Of a stretch of DNA of 64,000 bases, positions 17,918-26,818 are shown piece by piece. Within the stretch, counting starts at the first letter, position 1. Every line of letters starts with the position of its first letter. Source of the stretch: UBA5109 sp038148755. GTDB lineage: Bacteria; Pseudomonadota; Gammaproteobacteria; Pseudomonadales; Pseudohongiellaceae. A program made the position numbers and the translations under genes. The notes under the pieces are model-generated. The model was not told where the DNA came from, made no database searches, and was given only the letters and a program-made list of their open reading frames with translations. The stretch covers positions 1-64,000 of the forward strand of contig JAYQWA010000002.1 in NCBI GenBank assembly GCA_038148755.1, read 5' to 3'.

Positions 17918-18943
17918 TCAGGCTTTATAGAATTCCTTGATTGCTGCAATTGTGGTCAGCACATCATCCCGACTGATATCCAAATGACAGACAAGTCTGG
18001 CTGTGTATCTGGCGTCAATNNNNNNNNNNTCAATCAGAATACCCCTTTCTGCCAGAAAATCTGACAGGGCAATGAAGTCGCCTTCTGTTGTCTGTAAAAA
18101 AACCATATTGGTATGCAGATATTCAAGATCAACTGTCAGTTGAGGAATTTTCGCGAGCTCTTCACCTAATAGGGCAGCATTGGCATGATCTTCTGCCAGT
18201 CGTTGTATATTATTCTCCAGCACATAAATACCAGCTGCTGCCACAATACCGGCCTGACGCATGCCGCCACCCAGCATTTTGCGCCAGCGTCGTGCTTCAT
18301 CTATTAATTCCTGACTCCCACATAAAACCGAACCAATTGGTGCACCCAGGCCTTTGGATAAACAGATAGATACGGAATCAAAATAGCTGGCGATTTCCTT
18401 AACCTCAATGCCGGATTTAACGACAGCATTAAAAACCCTGGCGCCATCAAGATGATTTTTTAAACCATGTTCATGTGCCAGCTTAGTTGCTGCTTCAATG
18501 TAGTCCAGCGGCAATATTTTTCCTGCGATAGTATTTTCGAGGCACAGTAAACGGGATTTCGCAAAGTGAATATCATCCGGCTTGATTGCTGCCAGAATAT
18601 TGTCCAGCGCAATCGTACCATCCGCTTCATTGGTAATTGGTTGTGGCTGAATGCTGCCCAGCACCGCTGCCCCACCACCTTCATATTTATAGGTATGTGC
18701 ATTCTGCCCGACCAGATATTCGTCACCACGCTGACAGTGCGCCATCAAAGCCAGCAGATTGGATTGGGTTCCGCTCGTTGCATAAATGGCAGCTTGCGTA
18801 CCCAGCATGTCGGCAGCCAGCTCTTCCAGTTTATTGACAGTTGGATCATCTCCCCAGACATCATCACCCACTGGTGCCGCTGCCATCACTTCACGCATCT
18901 CGGCATTGGGCCGAGTTACCGTATCACTTCTTAAATCAATCAT
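17918..18943 (-). CDS. ltaE: low-specificity L-threonine aldolase (contains assembly gap)
   Basis: About 341 residues, PLP-dependent, cleaving L-threonine or allo-threonine to glycine and acetaldehyde. IDLRSDTVTRP at the start, GDDVWGDDPTVNKLE and YATSGTQSNLLALMAH are family signatures; the Schiff-base lysine is in SICLSKGLGAPIGS. Ten N at 18020-18029 fall near the C-terminus (after ERGILI) and the frame is kept across them, so four residues are unknown. The region on either side matches the family, so the gap is probably small. Confidence 0.9.
   Translation of the reverse strand: MIDLRSDTVTRPNAEMREVMAAAPVGDDVWGDDPTVNKLEELAADMLGTQAAIYATSGTQSNLLALMAHCQRGDEYLVGQNAHTYKYEGGGAAVLGSIQPQPITNEADGTIALDNILAAIKPDDIHFAKSRLLCLENTIAGKILPLDYIEAATKLAHEHGLKNHLDGARVFNAVVKSGIEVKEIASYFDSVSICLSKGLGAPIGSVLCGSQELIDEARRWRKMLGGGMRQAGIVAAAGIYVLENNIQRLAEDHANAALLGEELAKIPQLTVDLEYLHTNMVFLQTTEGDFIALSDFLAERGILIXXXXIDARYTARLVCHLDISRDDVLTTIAAIKEFYKA
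18020..18029. other. assembly gap (10 N)
   Basis: Ten N in a row inside ltaE. The length is likely nominal. Frame continuity suggests the true gap differs from 10 by a multiple of three. Confidence 0.95.
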
Positions 18944-18980
18944 TGCTAAAAACTCTATACATCCAAACTATAAATCCGGG

Positions 18981-19028
18981 AGCTAAACTGTAGTTCGCTC
19001 GCTTTCGCTCCTCACCTACAGTTTAACT
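18981..19028. repeat. REP-like palindrome, copy 1
   Basis: TAAACTGTAG (18984-18993) pairs perfectly with CTACAGTTTA (19016-19025) around a 22-base loop. Read on the minus strand the top is GTAGGTGAGG, AGCGAAAGCG, AGCGAACTAC. The same top sequence occurs near 62427-62460. A GTAG foot on a hairpin is a feature of REP elements. It lies between the end of the citramalate-synthase-type gene and ltaE. Confidence 0.6.
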
Positions 19029-19107
19029 CTCACTTGGTAAAATTATAATTAATAATTTCTGAGTCACTTTTTTATTTTCTTATCCTGCGATTAAAATTTT
19101 TATTTAC

Positions 19108-19188
19108 AGACAAGGCATTAAACCGCGCAAGGAGGGAACATACAAAACAGTATGTGACCGACTGAGCAGTTTAATAACGCAGTATGGG
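19108..19188. repeat. structured intergenic repeat, copy A
   Basis: Begins AGACAAGGC and ends AACGCAGTATGG. The outer stem is ATTAAAC/GTTTAAT, the inner stem ACATAC/GTATGT, with AAGGAGG opposite GACCGACTGA between them. It lies just 3' of the citramalate-synthase-type gene, as the other two copies lie just 3' of minus-strand genes. Confidence 0.75.
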
Positions 19189-19197
19189 AATAAAAAG

Positions 19198-20742
19198 TTA
19201 ATCGTCTTTGCTATGAATCTGAGTATTGACCATACGCAGAGTTGCTAGGACTGCTGCATAAACCTGGTTGGCATGCACCCCACGCGTTCTCAGTTTACGT
19301 CCGCGTGCTCCTTCCACATCCCAGGTGATCGTACATTCAGTCAAGGCGCCAACTTTACCTCCTTTGGGAATACGGATGGCGTAGTCCAATAATTCCGGCA
19401 ACGTAAAATCGATACCGTCCAGAATCTTTTTCAGCGCATCCATAAAGGCTGAAAAGCCACCGTTACCATGGCCGGTTTCGGCATATTCAGTGCCGTTTAT
19501 ATTAAGCGCCAGCTTAACTTCCGATTCTTCACCAAAGGCGCTGCTGATCTGGCAATTTTCCAGACAGATATGATGGTAGTCGCTGCTTTCCAGAACATCC
19601 GCAATAATAAATGGCAGATCATCAACCGTGATGACCTGTTTGGAATCACCCAGCTTGACCACTCTGTCCAAAACTTTTTTCAGGTTTTCCGGCGATAATG
19701 AAATACCCAGCTCTTCAATATTTTTCAACACCGAGGCTTTGCCACTGAGCTTACCTAATGCATAAGTCCGTTTACGATCAAAGCGTTCCGGGCTGAGCTG
19801 AGTTTCATAGAGTCCACCTTTGACATCACCATCAGCGTGAATACCTGCTGTCTGGGTAAACACATCCTCACCCACAATGGGCATATTAGCCGACAGCCAT
19901 TTACCGGAGAATCGTTCCACCATTTTACTGACATCAGCCAGATGGGTTTCATCGATGGCTGTTTTTATGCCCATCTTGTCTTTTAATACAACGGCCAGTT
20001 CTGCGAGGGATACATTACCAGCACGTTCACCCAGGCAATTCACTGTGCAGTGTAAATTTTTGATCCCTGTTTCAACAGCTGCCATGCAATTCGCGACAGC
20101 CAGGCCATAATCATTGTGTGGATGAAAATCAAAATTCTGTTCCGGGAAACGGATCTGCATATCTTCTAATGCAGTTCTGACTTCCGCAGGACTCATCACA
20201 CCCAGTGTGTCTGGCAGCATGAAATGTTCAATGCCGCTGTCCTTGATCAATTCCATCAGACCAAAAACATAAGCCTTGTTATCTTTATAGCCATTCGACC
20301 AGTCTTCCAGATAGGCATTTACCTTTACGCCTTTTTCTCTCGCATAAGCCACTGTCCTTTTAATATCGGCTGCATGTTCTTCCAGTGTTTTACCTAGCTG
20401 GTTATGACAATGATTTTCACTGCCCTTGGTCAGTAAATTTATCACCTTGCCACCGCAATCCAGTATCCAGTCAACACTAAGGTTCACATCGACAAAGCCC
20501 AGTACTTCCACCTGATCCAGATAGCCATGTTCAGCTGCCCATTTATTGATACTGCGCACGGCTTCCTGTTCACCTTCGGAAACTCGCGCCGATGCAACTT
20601 CAATACGGTCAACTTTCAGGGCTTCGAGTAAAGCCTGGGCGATATTGAGTTTCTCCCCGGAAGAAAAGGACACGCCCTGCGTCTGTTCGCCATCGCGCAA
20701 GGTGGTATCCATTAAGGCTACGTATTCAGGTAAGGCTTTCAT
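19198..20742 (-). CDS. cimA: citramalate / 2-isopropylmalate synthase family enzyme
   Basis: 514 residues from ATG at 20742 (seven codons inside the longest frame), with AGGA upstream and the attenuator T-run 20 bases before. MDTTLRDGEQTQGVSF is the DRE-TIM metallolyase acetyl-CoA condensation motif; DFHPHNDYGLAVAN gives the HxH metal ligands; GERAGNVSLAEL and TQTAGIHADGD follow as expected. The C-terminal 130 residues form a LeuA-type allosteric domain. Members condense acetyl-CoA with a 2-oxo acid. The leader peptide upstream has three Ile codons and no Leu run, which favours (R)-citramalate synthase (isoleucine route) over leuA. The symbol is provisional. Confidence 0.75.
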   Translation of the reverse strand: MKALPEYVALMDTTLRDGEQTQGVSFSSGEKLNIAQALLEALKVDRIEVASARVSEGEQEAVRSINKWAAEHGYLDQVEVLGFVDVNLSVDWILDCGGKVINLLTKGSENHCHNQLGKTLEEHAADIKRTVAYAREKGVKVNAYLEDWSNGYKDNKAYVFGLMELIKDSGIEHFMLPDTLGVMSPAEVRTALEDMQIRFPEQNFDFHPHNDYGLAVANCMAAVETGIKNLHCTVNCLGERAGNVSLAELAVVLKDKMGIKTAIDETHLADVSKMVERFSGKWLSANMPIVGEDVFTQTAGIHADGDVKGGLYETQLSPERFDRKRTYALGKLSGKASVLKNIEELGISLSPENLKKVLDRVVKLGDSKQVITVDDLPFIIADVLESSDYHHICLENCQISSAFGEESEVKLALNINGTEYAETGHGNGGFSAFMDALKKILDGIDFTLPELLDYAIRIPKGGKVGALTECTITWDVEGARGRKLRTRGVHANQVYAAVLATLRMVNTQIHSKDD

Positions 20743-20761
20743 ATTCCATATCCTAAAATGC

Positions 20762-20786
20762 AAAAACCCGCCTTAAGGCGGGTTTT
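20762..20786 (-). terminator. attenuator terminator before cimA
   Basis: On the minus strand AAAACCCGCC, TTAA, GGCGGGTTTT is a 10-bp stem with a four-base loop and five T at the 3' side. It ends 20 bases before the cimA ATG, with no gene between, so it can only govern read-through into cimA. Confidence 0.9.
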
Positions 20787-20812
20787 AATAAAAATTTTGC
20801 AAATGCAGAACT

Positions 20813-20869
20813 TCAACCCACCTGGTGGCGTTGAATAATAATGCTTTTGCTGGCCAATGTTGTTCTCAT
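20813..20869 (-). CDS. isoleucine leader peptide of the cimA attenuator
   Basis: An 18-codon frame read on the minus strand: MRTTLASKSIIIQRHQVG, then TGA. Codons 10-12 are ATT ATT ATT. The last codons (GTG GGT TGA) contain GGTGGGTT (20822-20815), which can pair over eight bases, one a G-T wobble, with AACCCGCC in the 5' arm of the terminator. A ribosome held at the Ile codons would leave GGTGGGTT free to pair and so prevent termination; one reaching the stop would cover it. No Shine-Dalgarno is seen, and the predicted transcript start is only about 11 bases upstream. Confidence 0.75.
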   Translation of the reverse strand: MRTTLASKSIIIQRHQVG

Positions 20870-20877
20870 GGGTGGCG

Positions 20878-20906
20878 ATAATCGTGAATATAGCAGGAAA
20901 AGTCAA
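20878..20906 (-). promoter_or_regulatory. promoter of the cimA leader
   Basis: TTGACT (20906-20901) is followed 17 bases later by GATTAT (20883-20878). Within that spacer TGCTATATT (20895-20887) is an extended -10 element on its own. Either places the transcript start between about 20870 and 20880, just before the leader peptide ATG. Confidence 0.55.
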
Positions 20907-21173
20907 GTCTGCTTGCGCAGATACAAGTGAGTGTATGTACCCAGCCAAGCAATGAAATATTTTCCATATCGATCTCCACCTTACCCTCATAGCCTGAATT
21001 ATTTTTAAAATTGAAAAAACTTTGTTTAATAAAGTACTTTCCCAAATAGATGAAGTCCAGCTTTTATTCAGAAACATTACGTTAGGCGACGAGGCGTCAG
21101 GACAAAAATTTAAGGTTGGCTCAGGGCTTGCTCTGCTGCTCCCCCTGTGAAAATGCAGTACAATGGCGCTCCC

Positions 21174-21656
21174 ATGACAAATGCCCCAATAACAGATAAT
21201 GCCAGCGCAGCCTTGTGGCGTCGTTTAGCCGCGATGGTCTATGACAGCATAGTCATCCTGGCTATCTGGATTATTGTCGGTTTTTTGGTGCTTTCCGCAT
21301 TTGGCATTGATCAGGCCCAGGTAGTGGAAAATGACCAGGTTGTGATGGATCCTTACTACCGCATCACTCTCTTCTCTTCAATGCTGTTAAGTGCCTATCT
21401 GTTTTTTGCCTGGTTCTGGACACACAGTGGTCAGACCCTTGGTATGCAGGCCTGGAAATTACGTGTACAGAATGCGGATGGCTCAGCTATTTCATACAAG
21501 CAAAGCCTGATTCGTTTTGTTACTGCGCCCTTTTCACTGCTCTTAATCGGCGCCGGCTATTTTTATATGTTTTTTAACCCGGCAAAACTGACCTTGCCTG
21601 ACCTTTTGTCATACTCAGTTGTGGTGAAAATGTCATGGGATAAACCGGCTGATTAA
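21174..21656 (+). CDS. RDD-family membrane protein
   Basis: 160 residues from ATG at 21174; GTG at 21147 and ATG at 21153 are in-frame alternatives and none has a good ribosome site. WRRLAAMVYDSIV carries the Arg-Asp pair that names the RDD domain, and the second motif GMQAWKLRVQNADG is typical. Three or four transmembrane helices. Function unknown; some members move Na+ or are linked to transport. A TACAAT box nine bases before the ATG hints at a leaderless transcript. Convergent with lptG. Confidence 0.75.
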   Translation: MTNAPITDNASAALWRRLAAMVYDSIVILAIWIIVGFLVLSAFGIDQAQVVENDQVVMDPYYRITLFSSMLLSAYLFFAWFWTHSGQTLGMQAWKLRVQNADGSAISYKQSLIRFVTAPFSLLLIGAGYFYMFFNPAKLTLPDLLSYSVVVKMSWDKPAD

Positions 21657-21658
21657 AG

Positions 21659-22729
21659 CTAACTGGCCTTCCTAAGCAGGTAAGCCCCGAGGCAACCGGT
21701 GAGTAAAATGGGTGTCAGCACAGCCAAAAAGGGATTCAGCTGATAAACCAGGCCCAGGGTGGAAAAAAGCTGCTGCAGAATAATAAACAAAAGCCCGAAG
21801 CTGACGCCTGAGAAAACCCTTGAGCCCATTGTCGCTTCCCGCAGAGGTCCAAAAATAAAAGATATTGCCACCAGCACCAGCACGGCTGTCGCCAGCGGTT
21901 GCGTTATCTTTTCCCAAAAATCCATCAGATAGGCACTGGCATCCTGGCCCTGGCTAATAAAGCGCCGGGCATAACGATATAAATCTGAAATAGCGAGCGA
22001 ATCTGAATCCACTATCATCAGTTGCAAAAGCTCAGGGGGCAGATCCACATCCCAGTTTAAATTTTCCAGAATCTGCAATTCGCTTTGCACGCCTGTTTCT
22101 GTTTTTGTAAAAAGTGTTCTGCGTACATTTTCCAATACCCAGGAACCATCCTGATAACGTGCGCTTTGCGCAATAATATTCGCATTTAATTCCTGATCTT
22201 CGTTAAAACTGTAAATACTGACACCGTATAAAACACTTTCCGGCTCTATCGCATTAAAGTGTAAGAAATCATTACCATCACGTTGCCAGTTACCAAAATC
22301 AGATAGCACCACTTCATCACTGTTAGCGACTGTCTTGTTGACTTCAGCCCGCAAATCCAAAGCCGGTGTGACAAATTCCCCCAGAATCAGTCCGATTACC
22401 ATGACCAGTATGGCTGGCTTCATCACAGCCCAGACAATACGCCCGATTTTAACACCAGCTGCCTGCATGATCACCAGTTCATTACTGGAGGCCAGCACAC
22501 TTAAACCAATCAGAGAACCCATCAAAGCCGTCATGGGTAATAGATCGTAGATATGTCGGGGAAAGGTCAGCAAAACATACTGCACGGCATCAACAGTTTG
22601 ATAACGCTCATTGGTGCCACCTAACTCATCAAACACCGTAAACAGAAAATCCAGTCCGGCCAGCACCAGTAACACCAGCAACATAGCCATGAACACAGTA
22701 CTGCGAATATAGGCGTCAAACTTAGGCAT
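21659..22729 (-). CDS. lptG: LPS export ABC permease LptG
   Basis: 356 residues with three N-terminal transmembrane helices, a periplasmic beta-jellyroll domain (about 135-260) and three C-terminal helices, the YjgP/YjgQ layout. RSTVFMAMLLVLLVLAGLDFLF at the start is typical. With LptF and the LptB ATPase it forms the inner-membrane engine that extracts lipopolysaccharide and pushes it along the Lpt bridge. It overlaps the end of lptF by eight bases. Two stops from the RDD gene lie back to back. Confidence 0.92.
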   Translation of the reverse strand: MPKFDAYIRSTVFMAMLLVLLVLAGLDFLFTVFDELGGTNERYQTVDAVQYVLLTFPRHIYDLLPMTALMGSLIGLSVLASSNELVIMQAAGVKIGRIVWAVMKPAILVMVIGLILGEFVTPALDLRAEVNKTVANSDEVVLSDFGNWQRDGNDFLHFNAIEPESVLYGVSIYSFNEDQELNANIIAQSARYQDGSWVLENVRRTLFTKTETGVQSELQILENLNWDVDLPPELLQLMIVDSDSLAISDLYRYARRFISQGQDASAYLMDFWEKITQPLATAVLVLVAISFIFGPLREATMGSRVFSGVSFGLLFIILQQLFSTLGLVYQLNPFLAVLTPILLTGCLGAYLLRKAS

Positions 22730-23810
22730 GCGATTTTGACAATCTGAAATCTAAAGACTCAGGCAGTTTTTCCTGAAACATCAATATACCCAGGCCCAGA
22801 AACAAAATATGTACCCACCATAAACCAACCACTGCTGGCAGGACACCATCTGCCAACCAGTCTCTGCTGGCCAGTAACAAAGCAAAATAAATAATGTAAA
22901 GCAGAACCGCCGGCGCCAGTTTGGCAAAACGACCCTGACGCGGATTGACCTTACTTAGCGGCACAGCAAGCAAACATAACACCGGAACAATCAGAATAAG
23001 CGATAAACGCCACTGCAATTCGGCGATACCTGAATTAGTCGCACTAGACCACAGTTCAGTGGTATTCATTGTCTGTTCTACCTGACTTAAATCAATATTA
23101 ATTTCTCTCTGCGGGATGCGCACAGCAAGTTCGCCGAAGCTGGTCACCGAATAAAAACTTTCTGTCGCCATACCTTCAGTTAATGATCCCTCAGCAAAAA
23201 CCACCAGGCGATCCGAGTCACCGCTTTCTGCATTTTGTGAAAGACTGGCCGAACTGGCGACGATTAACCGGTCTGATTCGGTTTCATGCATAAAAACATT
23301 TTCTATCACATTATCTTCAATATTTTCGGCGTAGGTTGTACGTGCACCGCTCGAAATATCCTGAAATATCCCCGGCACCATTACGTCAAATTCATTAAGA
23401 TCTTTTTGTTGTTCCAGCAGGGTTTCACTATTCATTAAGCCCCAGGGGGTCAGGGAAAGACTCAGGTAAGAAATCAGCAAAATGATTGCTGAAGAGCTCA
23501 ACAGGGTATAAGCCAATAAGCTTCGCTTACTCAGGCCTGAGGCTATCAGCACCGTCATTTCATTGTCGGCATACATACGGCCATAAGCTAAAAGGATGCT
23601 TAACAGCAAAGCCAGCGGCAGAATCAACTGCACAAATTCCGGCAAACGGTATGACATCAGCAACAACAAAACGGAAGGATCAATGTTCCCCTCTGTCGCA
23701 TCACCCAGATAATTCAGCAGGCGAATCAATACAGCAACGGCTAACAGAACAAGGGTTAAAGCAGCTGTCAGTTGGAGAATTTGTTTTGCCAGATACCGAG
23801 CAATAATCAT
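22722..23810 (-). CDS. lptF: LPS export ABC permease LptF
   Basis: 362 residues, first gene of the lptF-lptG operon. MIIARYLAKQILQ opens helix 1; PEFVQLILPLALLLSILLAYGRMYADNEMTVL is broken here as the conserved coupling region, which contacts LptB. A periplasmic jellyroll domain lies between about 130 and 255. It partners LptG in the LptB2FG transporter. Transcribed divergently from pepA with 136 bases between, the arrangement common in Gammaproteobacteria. Confidence 0.92.
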   Translation of the reverse strand: MIIARYLAKQILQLTAALTLVLLAVAVLIRLLNYLGDATEGNIDPSVLLLLMSYRLPEFVQLILPLALLLSILLAYGRMYADNEMTVLIASGLSKRSLLAYTLLSSSAIILLISYLSLSLTPWGLMNSETLLEQQKDLNEFDVMVPGIFQDISSGARTTYAENIEDNVIENVFMHETESDRLIVASSASLSQNAESGDSDRLVVFAEGSLTEGMATESFYSVTSFGELAVRIPQREINIDLSQVEQTMNTTELWSSATNSGIAELQWRLSLILIVPVLCLLAVPLSKVNPRQGRFAKLAPAVLLYIIYFALLLASRDWLADGVLPAVVGLWWVHILFLGLGILMFQEKLPESLDFRLSKSHA

Positions 23811-23946
23811 GTTGGGATTCTATTGTATACCTTGTCTGACAGCTACTTTTCTCTTTTTCACCAATACGAGTAGATTTTTTTTTAACAAATCTCTACATTA
23901 ATTACTGATTCGTATTGATTCTTCGTCATAAAGCAAAAGGAATAAC

Positions 23947-25425
23947 ATGCAATTTTCAACGAAAACCACCGCTCTCAGTAACATACCAACCTCCTGTCTG
24001 ATTCTTGGTGTTTATTTTAACGGCAAATTACCGGAAGCAACGGCTGCTATCGATAAAGCATCTGGCAAGGCTATTTCCAGATTGATCAAAGCCGGAGACA
24101 TCAGCGGCAAAACCATGGAAGCTGTGGTCCTGCACAACGTTGAAGGCATTAAAGCTAAACGCCTGCTTATTCTTGGTTGCGGCAAGCAAAGCGATTTCAC
24201 CTTGAAAAAGTTTACTGAGATCTTGCGTCATGCAGCTCCACAGTTAAACCGACATTCAATTGAAGATGCGGTGCTGAGCCTGACCAGCCTGCCAGTTGAA
24301 AAAGCCAGTATCGAACGCAAGGCCATTCAGGTGGCCAAAACCTTTACCTATACCGAGTATCGTTACAAGGAAACAATCTCAAAAGCCAAAGCGGCACAAA
24401 AGATAAAACGGCTTGCTATTACCTGCACCACCAGCGAACGGACCTTGGCCAAAAAAGGCCTGGATATCGGCGCAGCTATAGGCACCGGCATGAATACCGC
24501 CCGTAATCTGGGTAACTTGCCAGGCAATATCTGTACGCCAACTTATCTGGGAGAACAGGCGCAGTCCCTGGCCAAGAAAAATAAATTACTAAAAACCAAA
24601 GTGCTCTCAGAAGCGCAGATGAAGCGTCTGGGAATGCATTCACTGTTATCAGTGGGTAATGGTAGTGATCAGCCCTCGGTGCTGATCGTCATGGAGTATC
24701 AGGGAACAACTGCCAATACCAAACCTAACGTACTGGTTGGTAAAGGCATTACTTTTGATACCGGCGGTATCAGTCTTAAACCCGGTGCTGCTATGGATGA
24801 AATGAAATTTGATATGTGCGGCGCCGCCAGTGTACTAGGCACTATGCATGCCCTGTGCGAATTGAAGCCGAAAATTAATGTTGTTGCTATTATTGCCAGC
24901 GCTGAAAATATGCCCAGTGGCAGAGCCACCAAGCCGGGTGATGTTGTTACCAGCATGTCCGGCCAAACCATCGAAATACTGAATACGGATGCTGAAGGTC
25001 GTCTGGTTCTATGTGACGCTCTGACCTATGCCAAACGTTTCAAACCCAAAACAGTTGTCGACATAGCAACCTTGACCGGCGCCTGTGTTGCCACATTTGG
25101 CAATGTCGTCAGCGGCCTGTTAAGTAACGATGATGAACTGGCCGATAAGCTTTACCAATGTGGACTGGACTCACTTGATCCTGCCTGGCGCCTGCCACTG
25201 TGGGATGAGTATCAGAAATTAATCAACAGTAATTTTGCCGATATAGCCAATATTGGCGGACCCAGAGCAGGCACCATAACTGCAGGCTGCTTCCTGGCGC
25301 GTTTTACCAAAGAATACAAATGGGCGCACCTGGATATCGCCGGAACTGCCTGGGATCAAGGCCAGCAAAAAGGCGCTACTGGCCGACCGGTACCCCTGCT
25401 CATGGAATATCTGCTGAACAACTGA
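23947..25425 (+). CDS. pepA: leucyl aminopeptidase
   Basis: 492 residues of the M17 family. It removes N-terminal residues from peptides in the cytosol as a two-metal hexamer and in E. coli also binds DNA. VGKGITFDTGGISLKPG carries the first metal Asp and Lys, and NTDAEGRLVLCDALTYA is the M17 signature with the second metal ligands. ATLTGACV and the C-terminal IAGTAWDQG follow. AAAAGGA precedes the ATG. Its stop overlaps the holC start by one base (TGATG), so the two are coupled. Confidence 0.95.
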   Translation: MQFSTKTTALSNIPTSCLILGVYFNGKLPEATAAIDKASGKAISRLIKAGDISGKTMEAVVLHNVEGIKAKRLLILGCGKQSDFTLKKFTEILRHAAPQLNRHSIEDAVLSLTSLPVEKASIERKAIQVAKTFTYTEYRYKETISKAKAAQKIKRLAITCTTSERTLAKKGLDIGAAIGTGMNTARNLGNLPGNICTPTYLGEQAQSLAKKNKLLKTKVLSEAQMKRLGMHSLLSVGNGSDQPSVLIVMEYQGTTANTKPNVLVGKGITFDTGGISLKPGAAMDEMKFDMCGAASVLGTMHALCELKPKINVVAIIASAENMPSGRATKPGDVVTSMSGQTIEILNTDAEGRLVLCDALTYAKRFKPKTVVDIATLTGACVATFGNVVSGLLSNDDELADKLYQCGLDSLDPAWRLPLWDEYQKLINSNFADIANIGGPRAGTITAGCFLARFTKEYKWAHLDIAGTAWDQGQQKGATGRPVPLLMEYLLNN

Positions 25426-25859
25426 TGACAATAGCAGCCAAGGTCAATTTCTATTTGCTGAAGAAAGGGCAAAGCAGCGAGCAATATCTTTTTGCTTGCC
25501 GTCTTTGCGAGAAAATTCTTACACAAAAGCTGAAAACCTACATTCATACGGACACGCAGGAACAGGCGCAATATCTTGATGATTTACTCTGGAGCTATCG
25601 TCCGGAAAGTTTTTTACCTCATAGCATAATCACCACCGAGCTGGACGAGGATGTCAACATCATCATCGGCTACGCAGATAACTACCAGCAGGAATCCGAT
25701 GTCTTAATCAATTTAAGCCAGGAAATACCCGCATTTCATGCAAATTTTTCCCGTATTGTAGAAATCATTCCTGCCGATGAAGATGCCAAAGCGCTGGGTC
25801 GCATGCGTTGGAAGCACTATAAAGATGCCGCCTATGAGCTGGAAACACATGATGTCTGA
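25425..25859 (+). CDS. holC: DNA polymerase III chi subunit
   Basis: 144 residues from ATG at 25425, which shares its A with the pepA stop codon. KVNFYLLKKGQ at the start, RLCEKILTQ and a mid-protein LDDLLWSYRPESFLPH are HolC signatures. Chi links the clamp loader to single-stranded DNA-binding protein at the replication fork. The pepA-holC order is usual; valS, which commonly follows, is instead 6 kb further on and separate. Confidence 0.88.
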   Translation: MTIAAKVNFYLLKKGQSSEQYLFACRLCEKILTQKLKTYIHTDTQEQAQYLDDLLWSYRPESFLPHSIITTELDEDVNIIIGYADNYQQESDVLINLSQEIPAFHANFSRIVEIIPADEDAKALGRMRWKHYKDAAYELETHDV

Positions 25860-25901
25860 TGCTTGATGACTGCTAGTAAGTCTTAATTTGCGCTTGCCAT
25901 A

Positions 25902-26792
25902 TCATTCACAAATCAATTCGCCGACTTTGGTAAATTCCACATGGCGCGGTGAACGGTTTCGCCACATCAAGCCAATCGAACGCTGTACTTTCTTGTCGGT
26001 GAAGGCATGCGCCTCAATGGATGTGCCACGCAATAACCCGGCTTCAACTGCCATTTTAGGCAGAATAGTGACACCGATATCATTTGCCACCATTTGAATA
26101 ACCGTATTTAGACTGGTCGCATAATAGGGAACTTTAATATCACTGTTCTTCAACTGGCAGGCTTCCAGCACATGATCACGCAGGCAATGCCCTTCTTCCA
26201 GCAACAACAACTCCTTGTTTTTCAAGGCCTTGATAGATAGTTTTTTATTGCTGGAAAAATCACAGCCCTTGTTACAGGCCAGTAATAGCTCATCATAAAA
26301 CAGATGCTGACTTGCCACACCTTCCGCCGGATAGGGTAATGCCAGCAGTAAAAGATCCAGTTCTCCGGCATTTAAATCGTTGAGCAAATTACCGCTCTGA
26401 TCTTCACGAATATAAATTTTGAATTTAGGATAGCGTCTCCGCAAAGCTTTTAAAATCTTTGGCAACAGAAAGGGAGCTATCGTAGGTATAACGCCAAGGC
26501 GCATTTCCGTTGAAAAAGGTTCATGTGCTGATTCAGCAACCGCCATCAGGTCTTCAGTCTCTGTGAGGATTACTACCGCCCTTTCCCTTATTTCCCGACC
26601 AATAGCTGTCAGATTAACCTGCTTCTTACTACGATCTATCAGAGTGACACCCAGGCTTTGTTCCAGCTCACTGATGCCGGCGCTGAGTGTCGATTGCGAG
26701 ACAAAGCAGGCCTCTGCCGCCTGGCTGAAATGCTTAAGATCAGCGACTGCACACAGGTACTTCAACTGCTTTAAAGTCGGAGGATTTGCCAT
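25902..26792 (-). CDS. oxyR: hydrogen-peroxide sensor OxyR
   Basis: 296 residues, LysR type. The winged-helix DNA-binding domain covers 1-60 (FSQAAEACFVSQSTLSAGI). GHCLRDHVLEAC places Cys203 and Cys212 nine residues apart, as Cys199 and Cys208 of E. coli OxyR, which form the peroxide-sensing disulfide. It is thus probably a true sensor. It is divergent from rubrerythrin, and the shared 177-base region has a palindrome that could be its site. Confidence 0.92.
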   Translation of the reverse strand: MANPPTLKQLKYLCAVADLKHFSQAAEACFVSQSTLSAGISELEQSLGVTLIDRSKKQVNLTAIGREIRERAVVILTETEDLMAVAESAHEPFSTEMRLGVIPTIAPFLLPKILKALRRRYPKFKIYIREDQSGNLLNDLNAGELDLLLLALPYPAEGVASQHLFYDELLLACNKGCDFSSNKKLSIKALKNKELLLLEEGHCLRDHVLEACQLKNSDIKVPYYATSLNTVIQMVANDIGVTILPKMAVEAGLLRGTSIEAHAFTDKKVQRSIGLMWRNRSPRHVEFTKVGELICE

Positions 26793-26818
26793 CGTTAAAA
26801 TCGATTATAAAGAGTAAT

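Noticed and set aside
20739..21077. 112-codon minus-strand ORF upstream of cimA
   Set aside because: No family resemblance, it runs through the promoter, leader peptide and terminator in another frame, and it overlaps the cimA start.
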